Shown here: in pieces, positions 1 to 8,495 of the stretch
Position numbering within the stretch: position 1 is the first letter of the stretch
Layout: the number at the start of each line of letters is the position of its first letter
Notes under the pieces: model-generated
Database searches by the model: none
The model's input: only the letters and a program-made list of their open reading frames with translations
Told to the model about the DNA's origin: nothing
Translations under genes and position numbers: made by a program
Assembly (NCBI RefSeq): GCF_003386235.1
Contig: NZ_QRDZ01000004.1
Location: 62,001-126,000, forward strand
DNA: 64,000 bases
Direction of reading: 5' to 3'
DNA from: Cohnella phaseoli
Lineage (GTDB): Bacteria; Bacillota; Bacilli; Paenibacillales; Paenibacillaceae

Positions 1-141
1 CTAATTGAAATGGTTTCGGAGACGACGGCAGGCGGAGAGACGTACAAGAGCCGCTCCGTCGTGCTCAACGAAGCCGTTAAGGTCGACGGCAAATGGCTGC
101 TTCAAGCGGAAGCGATCGTTCTTTCCAGCGAGCAATTATAA
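1..141 (+). CDS. 3' end of an unidentified gene (partial)
   Basis: The first 141 bases are open in frame 1 and end at TAA (139-141), giving the last 46 residues of a protein whose start lies outside the window. The tail is a plain mixed alpha/beta sequence with no motif I recognise. It is followed 15 bases later by a good terminator, which supports it being the real end of a transcription unit. Product unknown. Confidence 0.6.
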   Translation, partial: LIEMVSETTAGGETYKSRSVVLNEAVKVDGKWLLQAEAIVLSSEQL

Positions 142-155
142 TTCGGGCATCATCC

Positions 156-188
156 GCGCTCTCCCGGCTTCGGGGGGAGCGCTTTTTC
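156..188 (+). terminator. Intrinsic terminator of the partial gene
   Basis: GCGCTCTCCC and GGGGGGAGCGC form a GC-rich hairpin around GGCTTC, followed by a T-run (182-188). It separates the partial gene from the acyl-CoA synthetase. Confidence 0.85.
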
Positions 189-276
189 TTGCCTTTTTTG
201 CCGAAGGGGGCATATGGGAGACGGTTTGCCGAATAAATTTACCAGTGTCAGGTCTCATAAAGGGGAGGATCGCGGC

Positions 277-1950
277 ATGGTCGAAACATTCGATGTTCGT
301 TCGGACGACAGACGTTGGGTACGGAAATACCCGCTTCTCGTAAAGCCCTCTTGCGATTACCCGAAATACAATGTCGCCAAGCTCCTGATTGATGCGGCGG
401 AAGCTTACCCTAATCGGGAGGCGCTCGATTTTCTCGGAAGAAGCTGCACGTATAAACAGCTGCTGCGACAGTGCCGCAAAATGGCGAACGCGCTAAAGTC
501 CCTTCCGGTGTCCAAAGGGGATCGCGTCGCCATTATGCTGCCGAATTGCCCGCAGGCCGTTATCTCCTATTACGGGGCGTTAATGGCGGGAGCGGTTGTC
601 GTACAGGCGGACCCGAGCAATACGGAATCCGAGCTTCAGCGACAGTTGGCCGACAGCGGAGCGACTACGCTCATTGCGCTTGACGAACGGATGCCTTGTA
701 TAACTAAAGCCAGGGAGCATACCGCTCTAAAGCACGTCGTTTTGACGACGTTGGGGGACGGATTGCCTTTCCCGTACAATCTGCTGTATCCGAGGAACAG
801 GCGCAGAGAGCAGCCGAGCTTTAAGGTCGATTACAAAGGAGAAAAGGGATTAAAGCGATGGTCGTCTTTCGTCGGTCAGGCTAAAGCTTCGGCTCTGTGC
901 GAGGAGGTGGATGCGGACGAAGATTTGGCGCTGCTTCAATACGCCGGAGGGGAGACGAACGAGTCGATAGGGGTTATGCTGACCCACGCCAATTTGTTGG
1001 CGAACACAGAGCAAATGAACGCTTGGAGCTATCGGCTCGAGGCCGGCAAGGAGCGGTTTTTGGCTGCGCTTCCTATGTTTCATGCTTTCGGTTTGAATGT
1101 GCTGCTCCACCAGGCCGTCAGCCGAGCGGCGACGCTGCTGCTGCTCCCGAGCTTCGAACCCGAGCTGGCGCTGGAGACGATTCGACGCCGCAAACCGACG
1201 GTTTTTCCCGGCGCGCCGGCGATGTTTATCGCTCTTCTGTACCATCCGCAGACGCAGGAAAACGAGTTTGCATCCGTCCGGCTTTGCATCAGCGGAGCGG
1301 CTCCGTTGCCGCTGGAAGTTCAGGAGCGGTTCGAGCGGCTGACGGCCGGGCAGATGATCGAAAGCTACGGCTTGACGGAGGCTTCGGCGGTGACGCATTG
1401 CAATCCGATTCGGGGCTTCCGCAAAAACGGGACGATCGGCCTTCCTCTTCCGGATACGGATGCGCGCATTGTCGGAGAGGCCGGCTGGGAGCCGCTTGCG
1501 CCGGGAGAAGCGGGAGAGCTTGCGGTTCGCGGGCCGCAAGTGATGAAGGGGTATTGGAACAGGCCAAACGAGACGAAGGAGATGCTGCAGAACGGTTGGT
1601 TGCGCACCGGAGATATCGGAACGATGGATGAGGACGGGTATTTTACGATAATCGGTCGGAAAAGAGACATCATCCTGACGGCCGGCTATCGCGTCTACCC
1701 GAGAGAGGTGGAGGAGGTGCTGTTTGAGCATCCTGCGATTAAAGAGGCCTTCGTCGTTAGCGTGCCGGACGCGTATCGCGGGGAGGCGATCAAAGCGCTT
1801 GTCGTCGCGAAGGACGGCTGGCAAGTGTCGGAAATGCAGCTCGACCGGTGGTGCAGGGAACGGCTTGCCGCATATAAGGCCCCCTCCAGCTACGAGTTCA
1901 GAGACAGCCTGCCGCTGACGCAGCTCGGCAAAGTCATGCCGGGCAATTGA
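277..1950 (+). CDS. AMP-binding acyl-CoA synthetase (long-chain fatty acid-CoA ligase type) with degenerate P-loop
   Basis: A 557-aa adenylate-forming enzyme, whose family activates carboxylic acids to acyl-AMP and then acyl-CoA. The frame is open from 214, but ATG 277 is preceded by AAGGGGAGG at good spacing and is preferred. Visible motifs are the ESYGLTEAS region, the adenylate-binding segment WLRTGDIG, the hinge GRKRDIILTAGYRVYPREVEE, split here only for naming, and the C-terminal lysine in QLGKV. The family's P-loop, normally YTSGTTGxPKGVMLTH, reads YAGGETNESIGVMLTH: the proline-lysine and two threonine/glycine positions are lost. The protein also ends six residues after the catalytic lysine motif. 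Activity may be reduced or altered, or the substrate may be unusual. Substrate cannot be assigned. No terminator follows; the next promoter overlaps the stop codon. Confidence 0.85.
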   Translation: MVETFDVRSDDRRWVRKYPLLVKPSCDYPKYNVAKLLIDAAEAYPNREALDFLGRSCTYKQLLRQCRKMANALKSLPVSKGDRVAIMLPNCPQAVISYYGALMAGAVVVQADPSNTESELQRQLADSGATTLIALDERMPCITKAREHTALKHVVLTTLGDGLPFPYNLLYPRNRRREQPSFKVDYKGEKGLKRWSSFVGQAKASALCEEVDADEDLALLQYAGGETNESIGVMLTHANLLANTEQMNAWSYRLEAGKERFLAALPMFHAFGLNVLLHQAVSRAATLLLLPSFEPELALETIRRRKPTVFPGAPAMFIALLYHPQTQENEFASVRLCISGAAPLPLEVQERFERLTAGQMIESYGLTEASAVTHCNPIRGFRKNGTIGLPLPDTDARIVGEAGWEPLAPGEAGELAVRGPQVMKGYWNRPNETKEMLQNGWLRTGDIGTMDEDGYFTIIGRKRDIILTAGYRVYPREVEEVLFEHPAIKEAFVVSVPDAYRGEAIKALVVAKDGWQVSEMQLDRWCRERLAAYKAPSSYEFRDSLPLTQLGKVMPGN

Positions 1951-1975
1951 AGACGCCTTCCTTTTTAGATATAAT
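1947..1975 (+). promoter_or_regulatory. Sigma-A promoter for the FHA gene
   Basis: TTGAAG (1947-1952), 17-bp spacer, TATAAT (1970-1975). The -35 box overlaps the stop codon of the acyl-CoA synthetase, so the FHA gene has its own start of transcription about 80 bases upstream of its start codon. Confidence 0.7.
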
Positions 1976-2060
1976 ATTTGTAAATACGTCCTATATACTT
2001 TTCTTTTCTGACTAAAGAGGAAAGCGTTTACAATAGGAAGGGCGGCAGGAGGTGAGCGGG

Positions 2061-2852
2061 TTGACGGAACGGAACAGATCACGAATAGAAAGGGGGCCGC
2101 TGAAGCTCCGCGGGGAACGTCGGCTCCGCATGCCATTATCCGCTTCTATCGCGGGGATAGCGGCGTTTATGCTGCCTAGCCGCGCGTTCGCATCCGAAGC
2201 CCGGGTCATCAACAACGTTGCGCAAATGGGCACGCTTCCGCTGCTTGCGGCGCTCGGAATCGGAATTGCGGTCGCAGTATTCGCGGTCGTCGCGTTCTTG
2301 CAGATGACCGTCAAGGGCAAGGAGAATGAAGCGGCTCAGTCCGCAGGCAACGAATCTGAATCGGATGACGACCAGAGCTCCTCGAGCTGGAACGCCGAGG
2401 AGACGAGCGAGGACGAGGACAACGAGGAACAAGGGGAAGAGGATCATTCGCTTACCGACTACACGATTCCAATGACCCAATTGCTGCCGCTGCCTGGCGC
2501 AGCGGAGACCGCCGACGGTTCGGAGCCGATGCTATGCGGAATCGAGGGAGAGCATGCGGGCAGCTGTTTCCGTATTCTGAATCGCAGATTGACTATCGGA
2601 CGGGACCCAGCGCGCTGCGCGATTTTATTTCCTTACGAAGCGTCGGATATCAGCAGGGTGCATTGCACGCTTAAGTACAGAGAAGATTCCCGGTTGTTTA
2701 TCCTTGAAGATAACGGCTCGTCGAATGGTACTTTTTTAATCAACGGAGAGCGGTTGAAGCCTGGAGTTCAATACGAGCTTCATTCTGGAGAACGGTTTTC
2801 GCTGTCCGGCGAGAAGCATTGGTTCGAGGTTAGAGATGCGGAACGGGAATAG
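2061..2852 (+). CDS. Membrane-anchored FHA-domain protein
   Basis: The protein has 263 aa from TTG 2061, which lies eight bases after AGGAGG; GTG 2052 in the same frame is too close to that site. Two hydrophobic segments lie near residues 25-45 and 55-85. A very acidic Ser/Glu/Asp linker (about 90-130) leads to a C-terminal FHA domain (about 165-255). The FHA phosphothreonine-binding signature is visible as GRDP, SRVHC and NGSSNGTFLING. FHA domains bind phosphothreonine peptides, so this may link a Ser/Thr kinase to a membrane complex; the partner is not in the window. The segment between the two hydrophobic stretches could also be read as a cleaved signal followed by one anchor. Confidence 0.85.
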   Translation: MTERNRSRIERGPLKLRGERRLRMPLSASIAGIAAFMLPSRAFASEARVINNVAQMGTLPLLAALGIGIAVAVFAVVAFLQMTVKGKENEAAQSAGNESESDDDQSSSSWNAEETSEDEDNEEQGEEDHSLTDYTIPMTQLLPLPGAAETADGSEPMLCGIEGEHAGSCFRILNRRLTIGRDPARCAILFPYEASDISRVHCTLKYREDSRLFILEDNGSSNGTFLINGERLKPGVQYELHSGERFSLSGEKHWFEVRDAERE

Positions 2853-2926
2853 CGGCGAACGGCGCAACGAAGCAATGCTTGTAAATGGCTGTGCGTTTTG
2901 TGCTTTATCCCCCAGCCGATAAATGT

Positions 2927-3146
2927 TATAATCAAATAATGCAGGACGTTTTCTTATATGGCAACTAGCGGTGGAACATCGAGTTTGAAGGAAGAACCCT
3001 TGTAAGAGATTCAGGGAAGCCTAATCTCCAATTCTTCTCCGAATCGTCTCGAACGTAAGCCCAGGTCGCCGTGTGTGGCGACTGACGTTTATGCTTGTGG
3101 GTTCTCCGGTGGCGAATTACGCCTCCGTTCCGGCAATTAGGAACGG
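2927..3146 (+). promoter_or_regulatory. Structured RNA leader with three hairpins (promoter -10 at 2927-2932)
   Basis: A TATAAT box (2927-2932, weak -35) precedes about 240 bases of non-coding sequence before the small gene at 3172. Three hairpins are visible. P1 (3006-3028) pairs GAGATT/AATCTC and AGG/CCT around a GAAG loop with one bulged C. P2 (3065-3082) is GTCGCC/GGCGAC. P3 (3125-3146) is CCGTTCC/GGAACGG, just upstream of the ribosome binding site. Weaker long-range pairing is possible between 2991-2999 and 3098-3106. I could not match it to a riboswitch, T-box, SRP RNA, tmRNA or 6S RNA. It could be a cis-regulatory leader or an independent small RNA. Confidence 0.5.
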
Positions 3147-3171
3147 AATCATTCCACTGGGAGGGAATCGC

Positions 3172-3360
3172 ATGGCCAAACGCAGCCACAACGAGGTTCA
3201 AGAAAGTTTGCGAGAACTGACGAGAATTTTCCGACCCAAAGATCCACGCAAGTTTGTTAAAGATTACATCCGCAAATACCGGATTACCGGCGGATACGAA
3301 GACGAATTGACGGTATTCGTGGAACGCGAGCTGACCAAATTGAACACTCCCGCCTCATAA
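3172..3360 (+). CDS. Small conserved-looking hypothetical protein (62 aa)
   Basis: The ATG at 3172 follows GGGAGGG at correct spacing and a terminator follows the stop, so this is a plausible monocistronic gene. The product is small, charged and mostly helical, starts MAKRSHNEVQESLREL and has no transmembrane segment or cysteine motif. It follows a long structured leader (2940-3146), which suggests its expression is controlled at RNA level. Function unknown. Confidence 0.65.
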   Translation: MAKRSHNEVQESLRELTRIFRPKDPRKFVKDYIRKYRITGGYEDELTVFVERELTKLNTPAS

Positions 3361-3378
3361 GCGGTGAACAGACAATCG

Positions 3379-3417
3379 GCCTGGAGGGCGCATTGCGCCT
3401 CTCCGGGCTGTTTTTTT
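3379..3417 (+). terminator. Intrinsic terminator
   Basis: CCTGGAGGGCGC and GCGCCTCTCCGGG pair around a short loop, followed by seven T's (3411-3417). It ends the 62-aa gene and could also help stop transcripts from the convergent lipoprotein gene. Confidence 0.85.
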
Positions 3418-3442
3418 GCGGATGTATCGGGGGTTGAGACAA

Positions 3443-4165
3443 TTAAGGATTCGTCTTCTTTTTTAAATAGAGGGGAAGCGGAATTTCGTTGCCATTGCCG
3501 AAAGTGTAACCGACAAGCGTATTAAAGTCTTTCGTAAGCGGCGCGAGCGACTTTTTCATCCAAGCTTCTTTCGCGTATTCGAGCGACTGGTTGACGAATT
3601 CCCGATTGGCGGAAATGTGCACCTCTTGAGCCCGAGGAAAATGCTTGCGTACGGTCGTCCCGATCACTTGGCGCAATTCGGTGGACAGGTCGCTCGCGTC
3701 CTTATGCGTATAGTACGAATTATAAGGCGTGGCGACCTGGCGATTGTCCCATTTGGAGCTGCCGTTGGTGACATTGTAGACGCCCTCGGTCGTTCCCGTG
3801 TTGTCTTGCTCCCGGCCGCGAGCGTCGCCGTTTGCCTTTGTTCCGGTTGCTGACCAGTCGGTCATAATGGCCACATACGCGTTTTTGTCCGTAACGAACA
3901 CAAGCGCGGTGTTGATGCCGGGCAGAGACGCCACTTTGTTCGAAAGCGCCGAACTGAATTCGAAATAACGGTTTTCATGCTGCTTCGGATTGGCGGTTAC
4001 GGAGCCGTAGGAGCGCATTTGGGACATTTTCGGATCGTTGGCCGTCCGGCTTGAGTAATCCTGAGCGCTTTTCTGGAAATAGGATTTGTAATTGCATGCG
4101 GTCAGCGATGCGAGCAGCAGAGCGATTGCGGCAGCCGCCGAGCATAAACGTTGGGCCGTTGTCAT
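3443..4165 (-). CDS. YhcN/YlaJ-type sporulation lipoprotein
   Basis: The protein has 240 aa from ATG 4165 (reverse strand), which follows AAGGAGG at good spacing. The signal peptide ends in a lipobox, LLASLTAC, at about residues 18-25. The body contains the YhcN/YlaJ-like core: an N-terminal half predicted to handle a domain with FVTDKNAYVAI, then a C-terminal RQVIGTTVRKHFP region. Family members are lipoproteins found in spores of Bacillus, usually made under sigma-G in the forespore; that is family knowledge, not seen here. Between the two halves is a low-complexity insert rich in Gly, Asn and Thr. It is transcribed divergently from the cytochrome oxidase operon. Confidence 0.8.
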   Translation of the reverse strand: MTTAQRLCSAAAAIALLLASLTACNYKSYFQKSAQDYSSRTANDPKMSQMRSYGSVTANPKQHENRYFEFSSALSNKVASLPGINTALVFVTDKNAYVAIMTDWSATGTKANGDARGREQDNTGTTEGVYNVTNGSSKWDNRQVATPYNSYYTHKDASDLSTELRQVIGTTVRKHFPRAQEVHISANREFVNQSLEYAKEAWMKKSLAPLTKDFNTLVGYTFGNGNEIPLPLYLKKKTNP

Positions 4166-4397
4166 TGACAACCCTCCTTGACAAATCGTTATCGTATAGA
4201 CTTCGATCGAAGCGGGCAAAGTATGCGCGCAGAAGCGCACATAAAAAGCGGACGAAATGGAAAAAAGAAGTTGAGGAAGGATACGGCTTCAATCCCGGCG
4301 ATAATGAACGTATGTCAAGCGCGAATCGCACTTTAAAGGATCGCTTGAGTGTGCGAAATCCCTAGAATGGCGGCCTTTTTGACAGTTTTAAGAACAA

Positions 4398-4418
4398 TTT
4401 GTGAACTGTTCTGTGAAC
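4398..4418 (+). promoter_or_regulatory. ResD-like direct repeats upstream of cta operon
   Basis: TTTGTGAAC (4398-4406) and TCTGTGAAC (4410-4418) form a direct repeat with a 12-base period, ending two bases before the -35 box. They match the TTTGTGAAT-type sites bound by the redox response regulator ResD in Bacillus subtilis, which activates oxidase genes there. The match is by eye. Confidence 0.5.
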
Positions 4419-4419
4419 A

Positions 4420-4449
4420 TTGACAAAAAGGAGGAACAATCTTTATATT
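4420..4449 (+). promoter_or_regulatory. Sigma-A promoter of the cta operon
   Basis: Consensus TTGACA (4420-4425), 18-bp spacer, TATATT (4444-4449). Transcription would start near 4456, leaving an untranslated leader of about 155 bases before ctaC. Confidence 0.7.
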
Positions 4450-4613
4450 TATTAGAGTACTTGTAGGCAGGAGTTTGGAAAAAAACCGCTGCATCACGGA
4501 TTTTTCGGACTCGAGGGTGAAATGTGGGTTGCTTGGTCCAACAGGTGTACATGTGGAGAACGTCTGCCGGACAGGCATGCGTTTTTCTATGAAAATGTCA
4601 AAATGGAGTTGAT

Positions 4614-5645
4614 ATGATGAAACGGTGGCCTGTAATGAAGCGGTTGCTGCCGCTGATGACGGGACTCGTGCTGCTGCTGACAGCATGTGGAAGAGAAGAC
4701 CTCTCAACTCTGAATCCGCAAGGACCGGTAGCTGAGAAACAATTCGAATTGATGAAACTGTCCATTGGCATTATGACATTGGTCGTTGTCGTCGTGTTCG
4801 CTATTTGTATTTACGTTCTGATCCGCTTCCGCCGCAAGAAAGGCGATAAAGCGATTCCAAAGCAAGTGGAAGGCAACCACAAGCTGGAAGTGATCTGGAC
4901 CGTTATTCCGATCATTCTGCTGCTCATCTTGGGAGTGCCGACGATTCAGAACGTATTCGGCTTTGCCAAAGATTACAGTAAGGATAAAGACGCCGTACAG
5001 GTTAAGGTTACGGCTCACCAATACTGGTGGGAGTTCGAGTACACGGATTACGGCATTACGACCGCTCAGGATCTGATCGTTCCAACGGGCAAGAAGATCT
5101 CCTTCGAGCTGGCTGCTGCCGACGTTAAGCACTCGTTCTGGATTCCTGCAATCGGCGGAAAGATGGACACGAACCCGGGCTCGACCAACAGAATGTTCCT
5201 GGAGTTCCCTAAAGAAGGCGTATTCCGCGGCAAGTGCGCGGAGCTGTGCGGACCTTCTCACGCATTGATGGAATTTAAGGCCAAGGCTGTTAGCCCTGAA
5301 TCGTTCGACCGTTGGGTCGCGGCGATGAAGGCTCCTGCGGTTATGCCTGCAGATGCGGAGCTCGCCGAGAAATTTACCGCTCAGTGCCTAAGCTGCCACG
5401 CGGTAGGAGAAAACGGCGGCAACAGCGCGCCGAACTTAACCGGCCTCGGCAGTCGCGAGACGGTTGCCGGCATTCTGTTCAACGACGAAGGCGGCGGCAT
5501 CGAGCAGCACCTGAAGGATTGGATTACCGATCCGCAGAAGGTCAAGAAAGGCGCAATGATGCCTGGCGCACAAGACTTCGATTTGACGCAGGAAGAGATT
5601 GCGGGCATAGCCAAGTATTTGGCTGAATATAAGCTTGACTATTAA
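4614..5645 (+). CDS. ctaC: Cytochrome c oxidase (caa3) subunit II with fused cytochrome c domain
   Basis: This 343-aa lipoprotein carries the CuA centre of the caa3 oxidase and receives electrons from cytochrome c. A signal peptide ends in the lipobox LLLTAC (about residue 24). Two membrane helices follow (about 47-70 and 93-115). The outer cupredoxin domain has the CuA ligands in KHSFW and GKCAELCGPSHALMEF. The C-terminal extension is a class I cytochrome c with the haem motif CLSCH (about residue 260) and a distal Met in GAMMPG. This fusion is the hallmark of the Bacillus-type caa3 enzyme. GGAG precedes ATG 4614; ATG 4617 is an alternative. First gene of ctaCDEFG. Confidence 0.97.
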   Translation: MMKRWPVMKRLLPLMTGLVLLLTACGREDLSTLNPQGPVAEKQFELMKLSIGIMTLVVVVVFAICIYVLIRFRRKKGDKAIPKQVEGNHKLEVIWTVIPIILLLILGVPTIQNVFGFAKDYSKDKDAVQVKVTAHQYWWEFEYTDYGITTAQDLIVPTGKKISFELAAADVKHSFWIPAIGGKMDTNPGSTNRMFLEFPKEGVFRGKCAELCGPSHALMEFKAKAVSPESFDRWVAAMKAPAVMPADAELAEKFTAQCLSCHAVGENGGNSAPNLTGLGSRETVAGILFNDEGGGIEQHLKDWITDPQKVKKGAMMPGAQDFDLTQEEIAGIAKYLAEYKLDY

Positions 5646-5674
5646 TCAGCGGGAACTGAAGGAGGTACGTGGCC

Positions 5675-7531
5675 TTGGCAGCAGCACATGCACATGGACA
5701 CAAGGTCAAGCGCTATAGCGGCTTGATGGATTGGCTGACGACCGTCGACCATAAGAAGATCGGTATCCTGTATTTGATCGCGGGATTGTTCTTCTTCCTG
5801 ATCGGCGGATTGGAGGCGGTCATCATTCGGATTCAGCTGCTTAAGCCGATGAATGATGTCGTCGCCGGTGACACTTTTAACGAATTGATTACCATGCACG
5901 GAACAACGATGATCTTTCTTGCGGCGATGCCGCTGTTGTTCGCACTGATGAATGCGGTTATTCCGCTGCAGATCGGCGCGCGCGACGTTGCGTTCCCGTT
6001 CTTGAACTCCCTTGGCTTCTGGACGTTCTTTTTCGGCGGATTGCTGCTGAACCTGAGCTGGTTCGCAGGTGCGGTTCCGGATGCGGGGTGGACGTCATAT
6101 GTGCCTCTTGCCGGTGAGTACTACAGTTCAGGACACGGAGTGGACTACTATGTGCTCGGTCTGCAGATTGCCGGTATCGGTACGCTGCTCGGCGGTATTA
6201 ACTTTATGGCGACGATCATCAACATGCGCGCTCCCGGCATGACGTTCATGAGAATGCCGATGTTTACTTGGGCGATTTTCATTACGTCCGCTCTGATCGT
6301 ATTTGCTTTCCCTGCCTTGACGGTAGGTTTGGTCGCACTCATGTTCGACCGGTTGTTCAACGCGAATTTCTTCGACGTTGCCAACGGCGGTAACGGCGTA
6401 CTCTGGGAGCATATTTTCTGGGTGTTCGGTCACCCCGAGGTATACATCCTGATCCTTCCGGCTTTCGGAATTATTTCCGAAGTCGTCAGCACGTTCTCCC
6501 GCAAGCGTCTGTTCGGCTACAGCTCGATGGTATTCGCGACGGTACTGATCGCGTTCCTCGGGTTCATGGTATGGGCTCACCACATGTTTACGACAGGACT
6601 CGGCCCGGTAGCCAACGGTTTGTTCTCGATTGCAACGATGCTGATCGCGGTTCCGACCGGGGTTAAAATTTTCAACTGGCTGTTCACGCTCTGGGGCGGC
6701 TCGATTCGCTTCAATACGGCGAGCCTGTTCGCAATCGGATTTATTCCGACCTTCGTAATGGGCGGCGTAACCGGCGTAATGCTCGCATCCGCGCCAGCCG
6801 ACTATCAGTACCATGATACGTATTTCGTCGTGGCCCACTTCCACTACGTAATCGTCGGCGGTCTGGTTCTCGGTATTTTCTCCGGCTTGCACTACTGGTG
6901 GCCGAAAATGTTCGGACGCGTTCTGAACGAGAAGCTTGGCCAAGTTACGTTCTGGACATTCTTTATCGGATTCCACATGACGTTCTTCATTCAGCATTTC
7001 CTTGGTTTGCTGGGCATGCAGCGTCGTGTATACACGTACCTGGGCGGTCAAGGCTTCGACAACATGAACTTCATCAGTACGATCGGCGCGTTCTTGATGG
7101 GAATCGGGACGATCGCATTCGTGATCAACATCTTCATTACTTGGGCGAAGCCGCGCAATGCGTCCAACGACCCGTGGGAAGACGGACGTTCGCTCGAATG
7201 GACAATTCCTTCTCCGCCACCTGAATATAACTTTAAGCAGACTCCGCTCGTTCGCGGATACGATGCTTGGTGGAAGGAAAAGATGGAAGGGAAGACTGCG
7301 ATGACGCCGGCCGAACCGGTTGGCTCGATTCACATGCCTTCTCCGTCGATTCTGCCGTTTTTTATGAGTATCGGATTGTTTATCGCCGGTTTCGGATTTA
7401 TGTACGACCATTTGATCGTTGCAGGTGCTGGTTTGGCGATTACGCTCGTGTGCATGGCTATCCGTTCTTTGGTCGACGATCACGGTTTCCATATCGAACC
7501 GGAAGATCAGGATAAGGAGGTGCAAGCATGA
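5675..7531 (+). CDS. ctaD: Cytochrome c oxidase subunit I
   Basis: The 618-aa haem-copper catalytic subunit reduces O2 to water while pumping protons. TTG 5675 lies nine bases from AAGGAGG and is preferred over GTG 5669, which nearly touches it. At least 12 membrane helices are evident. The low-spin haem ligand lies in TMHGTTM. The CuB and Tyr site is HPEVYILILP, the CuB histidine pair is WAHHMF, and the haem a3 and a ligands are in VAHFHYVIVGG. Length is typical of Bacillus CtaD, with a C-terminal extension containing two further hydrophobic stretches. Its end overlaps ctaE by four bases. Confidence 0.97.
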   Translation: MAAAHAHGHKVKRYSGLMDWLTTVDHKKIGILYLIAGLFFFLIGGLEAVIIRIQLLKPMNDVVAGDTFNELITMHGTTMIFLAAMPLLFALMNAVIPLQIGARDVAFPFLNSLGFWTFFFGGLLLNLSWFAGAVPDAGWTSYVPLAGEYYSSGHGVDYYVLGLQIAGIGTLLGGINFMATIINMRAPGMTFMRMPMFTWAIFITSALIVFAFPALTVGLVALMFDRLFNANFFDVANGGNGVLWEHIFWVFGHPEVYILILPAFGIISEVVSTFSRKRLFGYSSMVFATVLIAFLGFMVWAHHMFTTGLGPVANGLFSIATMLIAVPTGVKIFNWLFTLWGGSIRFNTASLFAIGFIPTFVMGGVTGVMLASAPADYQYHDTYFVVAHFHYVIVGGLVLGIFSGLHYWWPKMFGRVLNEKLGQVTFWTFFIGFHMTFFIQHFLGLLGMQRRVYTYLGGQGFDNMNFISTIGAFLMGIGTIAFVINIFITWAKPRNASNDPWEDGRSLEWTIPSPPPEYNFKQTPLVRGYDAWWKEKMEGKTAMTPAEPVGSIHMPSPSILPFFMSIGLFIAGFGFMYDHLIVAGAGLAITLVCMAIRSLVDDHGFHIEPEDQDKEVQA

Positions 7532-8148
7532 GCGCACACAACCACGTAGAAGGGCATCTTCCTCACGAACCGGAGAAAGCGACTCTGGAGGCCCGCAATA
7601 AAATTTTGGGCTTCTGGTTGTTCTTGGGAGCAGAGGTTGTCTTGTTCGGAACGTTGTTTGCGGCATTCTTGGCCTTGCGCCACAATATTGGCGACGGCCC
7701 TGCGGCCGCAGAGCTGTTCCAGCTGCCAATGATTTTTGCTGCAACGATGATCCTGCTGACGTCGAGCTTGACGAGCGTGTTCGCGGTTCAGGCGATGCAT
7801 CGCCATAACAAGAAATCGATGGTCGTATGGCTGATCATTACGATTCTGCTCGGCCTTGGGTTCCTTGGTTTGGAGATTTACGAGTTCTGGCACTATGCGA
7901 GCGAAGGCCACAGATTTTCGACGAGCGCATTCAGCTCTTCGTTCTATACGCTGGTCGGCTTCCACGGCGCCCACGTTGCTTTCGGGGTACTCTGGATCTC
8001 GCTGGTTATCGGCCAAGTATTCAAAAAAGGGCTTACGGTCGTTACCGCGCCCAAAGTGTACATTTCCGCCATGTACTGGCACTTTATCGACGTTGTCTGG
8101 GTATTCATCTTCACCGTTGTTTACTTGATGGGAAAGGTGGCTGGTTAA
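7528..8148 (+). CDS. ctaE: Cytochrome c oxidase subunit III
   Basis: This is a 206-aa integral membrane subunit of the caa3 oxidase with five hydrophobic helices and the family motifs FHGAHV and YWHFIDVVW near the C-terminus. The ATG overlaps the ctaD stop (ATGA type) and AAGGAGG lies within the ctaD end, indicating translational coupling. Subunit III stabilises the active site and proton uptake. Confidence 0.95.
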   Translation: MSAHNHVEGHLPHEPEKATLEARNKILGFWLFLGAEVVLFGTLFAAFLALRHNIGDGPAAAELFQLPMIFAATMILLTSSLTSVFAVQAMHRHNKKSMVVWLIITILLGLGFLGLEIYEFWHYASEGHRFSTSAFSSSFYTLVGFHGAHVAFGVLWISLVIGQVFKKGLTVVTAPKVYISAMYWHFIDVVWVFIFTVVYLMGKVAG

Positions 8149-8149
8149 C

Positions 8150-8473
8150 TTGTCGAGCAATCACAACGAGACGGCTTCCAATGAGCTTCCTAAGCGTCAT
8201 AAGGTAGAGGGGCCACAGAAGCATGTCGTCGGCTTTATTCTCTCCCTTGCCTTGACGATCATCGCTTTTGCCGCAGTAGCTGCAGGCGAAATCAATGAGA
8301 CGTTCACGTACATCATTTTGGTGGCGATGGCCGTCGTTCAAGTCATCATTCAGATGGCTTACTGGATGCATATGAAGGATCGCGGACATTTGTTCCCGAT
8401 TATCGGAATCATCGGCGGAGCTATCGTCGTAATTACGATGGTCATCATGGCGCTGTACTGGGTTTGGTGGTAA
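8150..8473 (+). CDS. ctaF: Cytochrome c oxidase subunit IV
   Basis: This 107-aa protein has three membrane helices and the QMAYWMHMKD segment typical of the prokaryotic cytochrome c oxidase subunit IV (COX4_pro) family. It starts at TTG 8150, one base after the ctaE stop, with GGAAAGGTGG upstream. The N-terminal 30 residues are polar and charged. Confidence 0.93.
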   Translation: MSSNHNETASNELPKRHKVEGPQKHVVGFILSLALTIIAFAAVAAGEINETFTYIILVAMAVVQVIIQMAYWMHMKDRGHLFPIIGIIGGAIVVITMVIMALYWVWW

Positions 8474-8495
8474 TTCCCGGGCAGTAGCAAATTTC

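Noticed and set aside
2940..3146. T-box, 6S RNA or SRP RNA at the structured leader
   Set aside because: GGTGGAAC at 2970 resembles a T-box fragment but the conserved antiterminator sequence and specifier stem are missing. The SRP GGAAG loop pair and a 6S-like single closing stem were not found.
6128..7744. 538-codon open frame on the minus strand opposite ctaD/ctaE
   Set aside because: Antisense to well-supported oxidase genes, with His/Arg/Gln-rich composition typical of a reverse-frame shadow.
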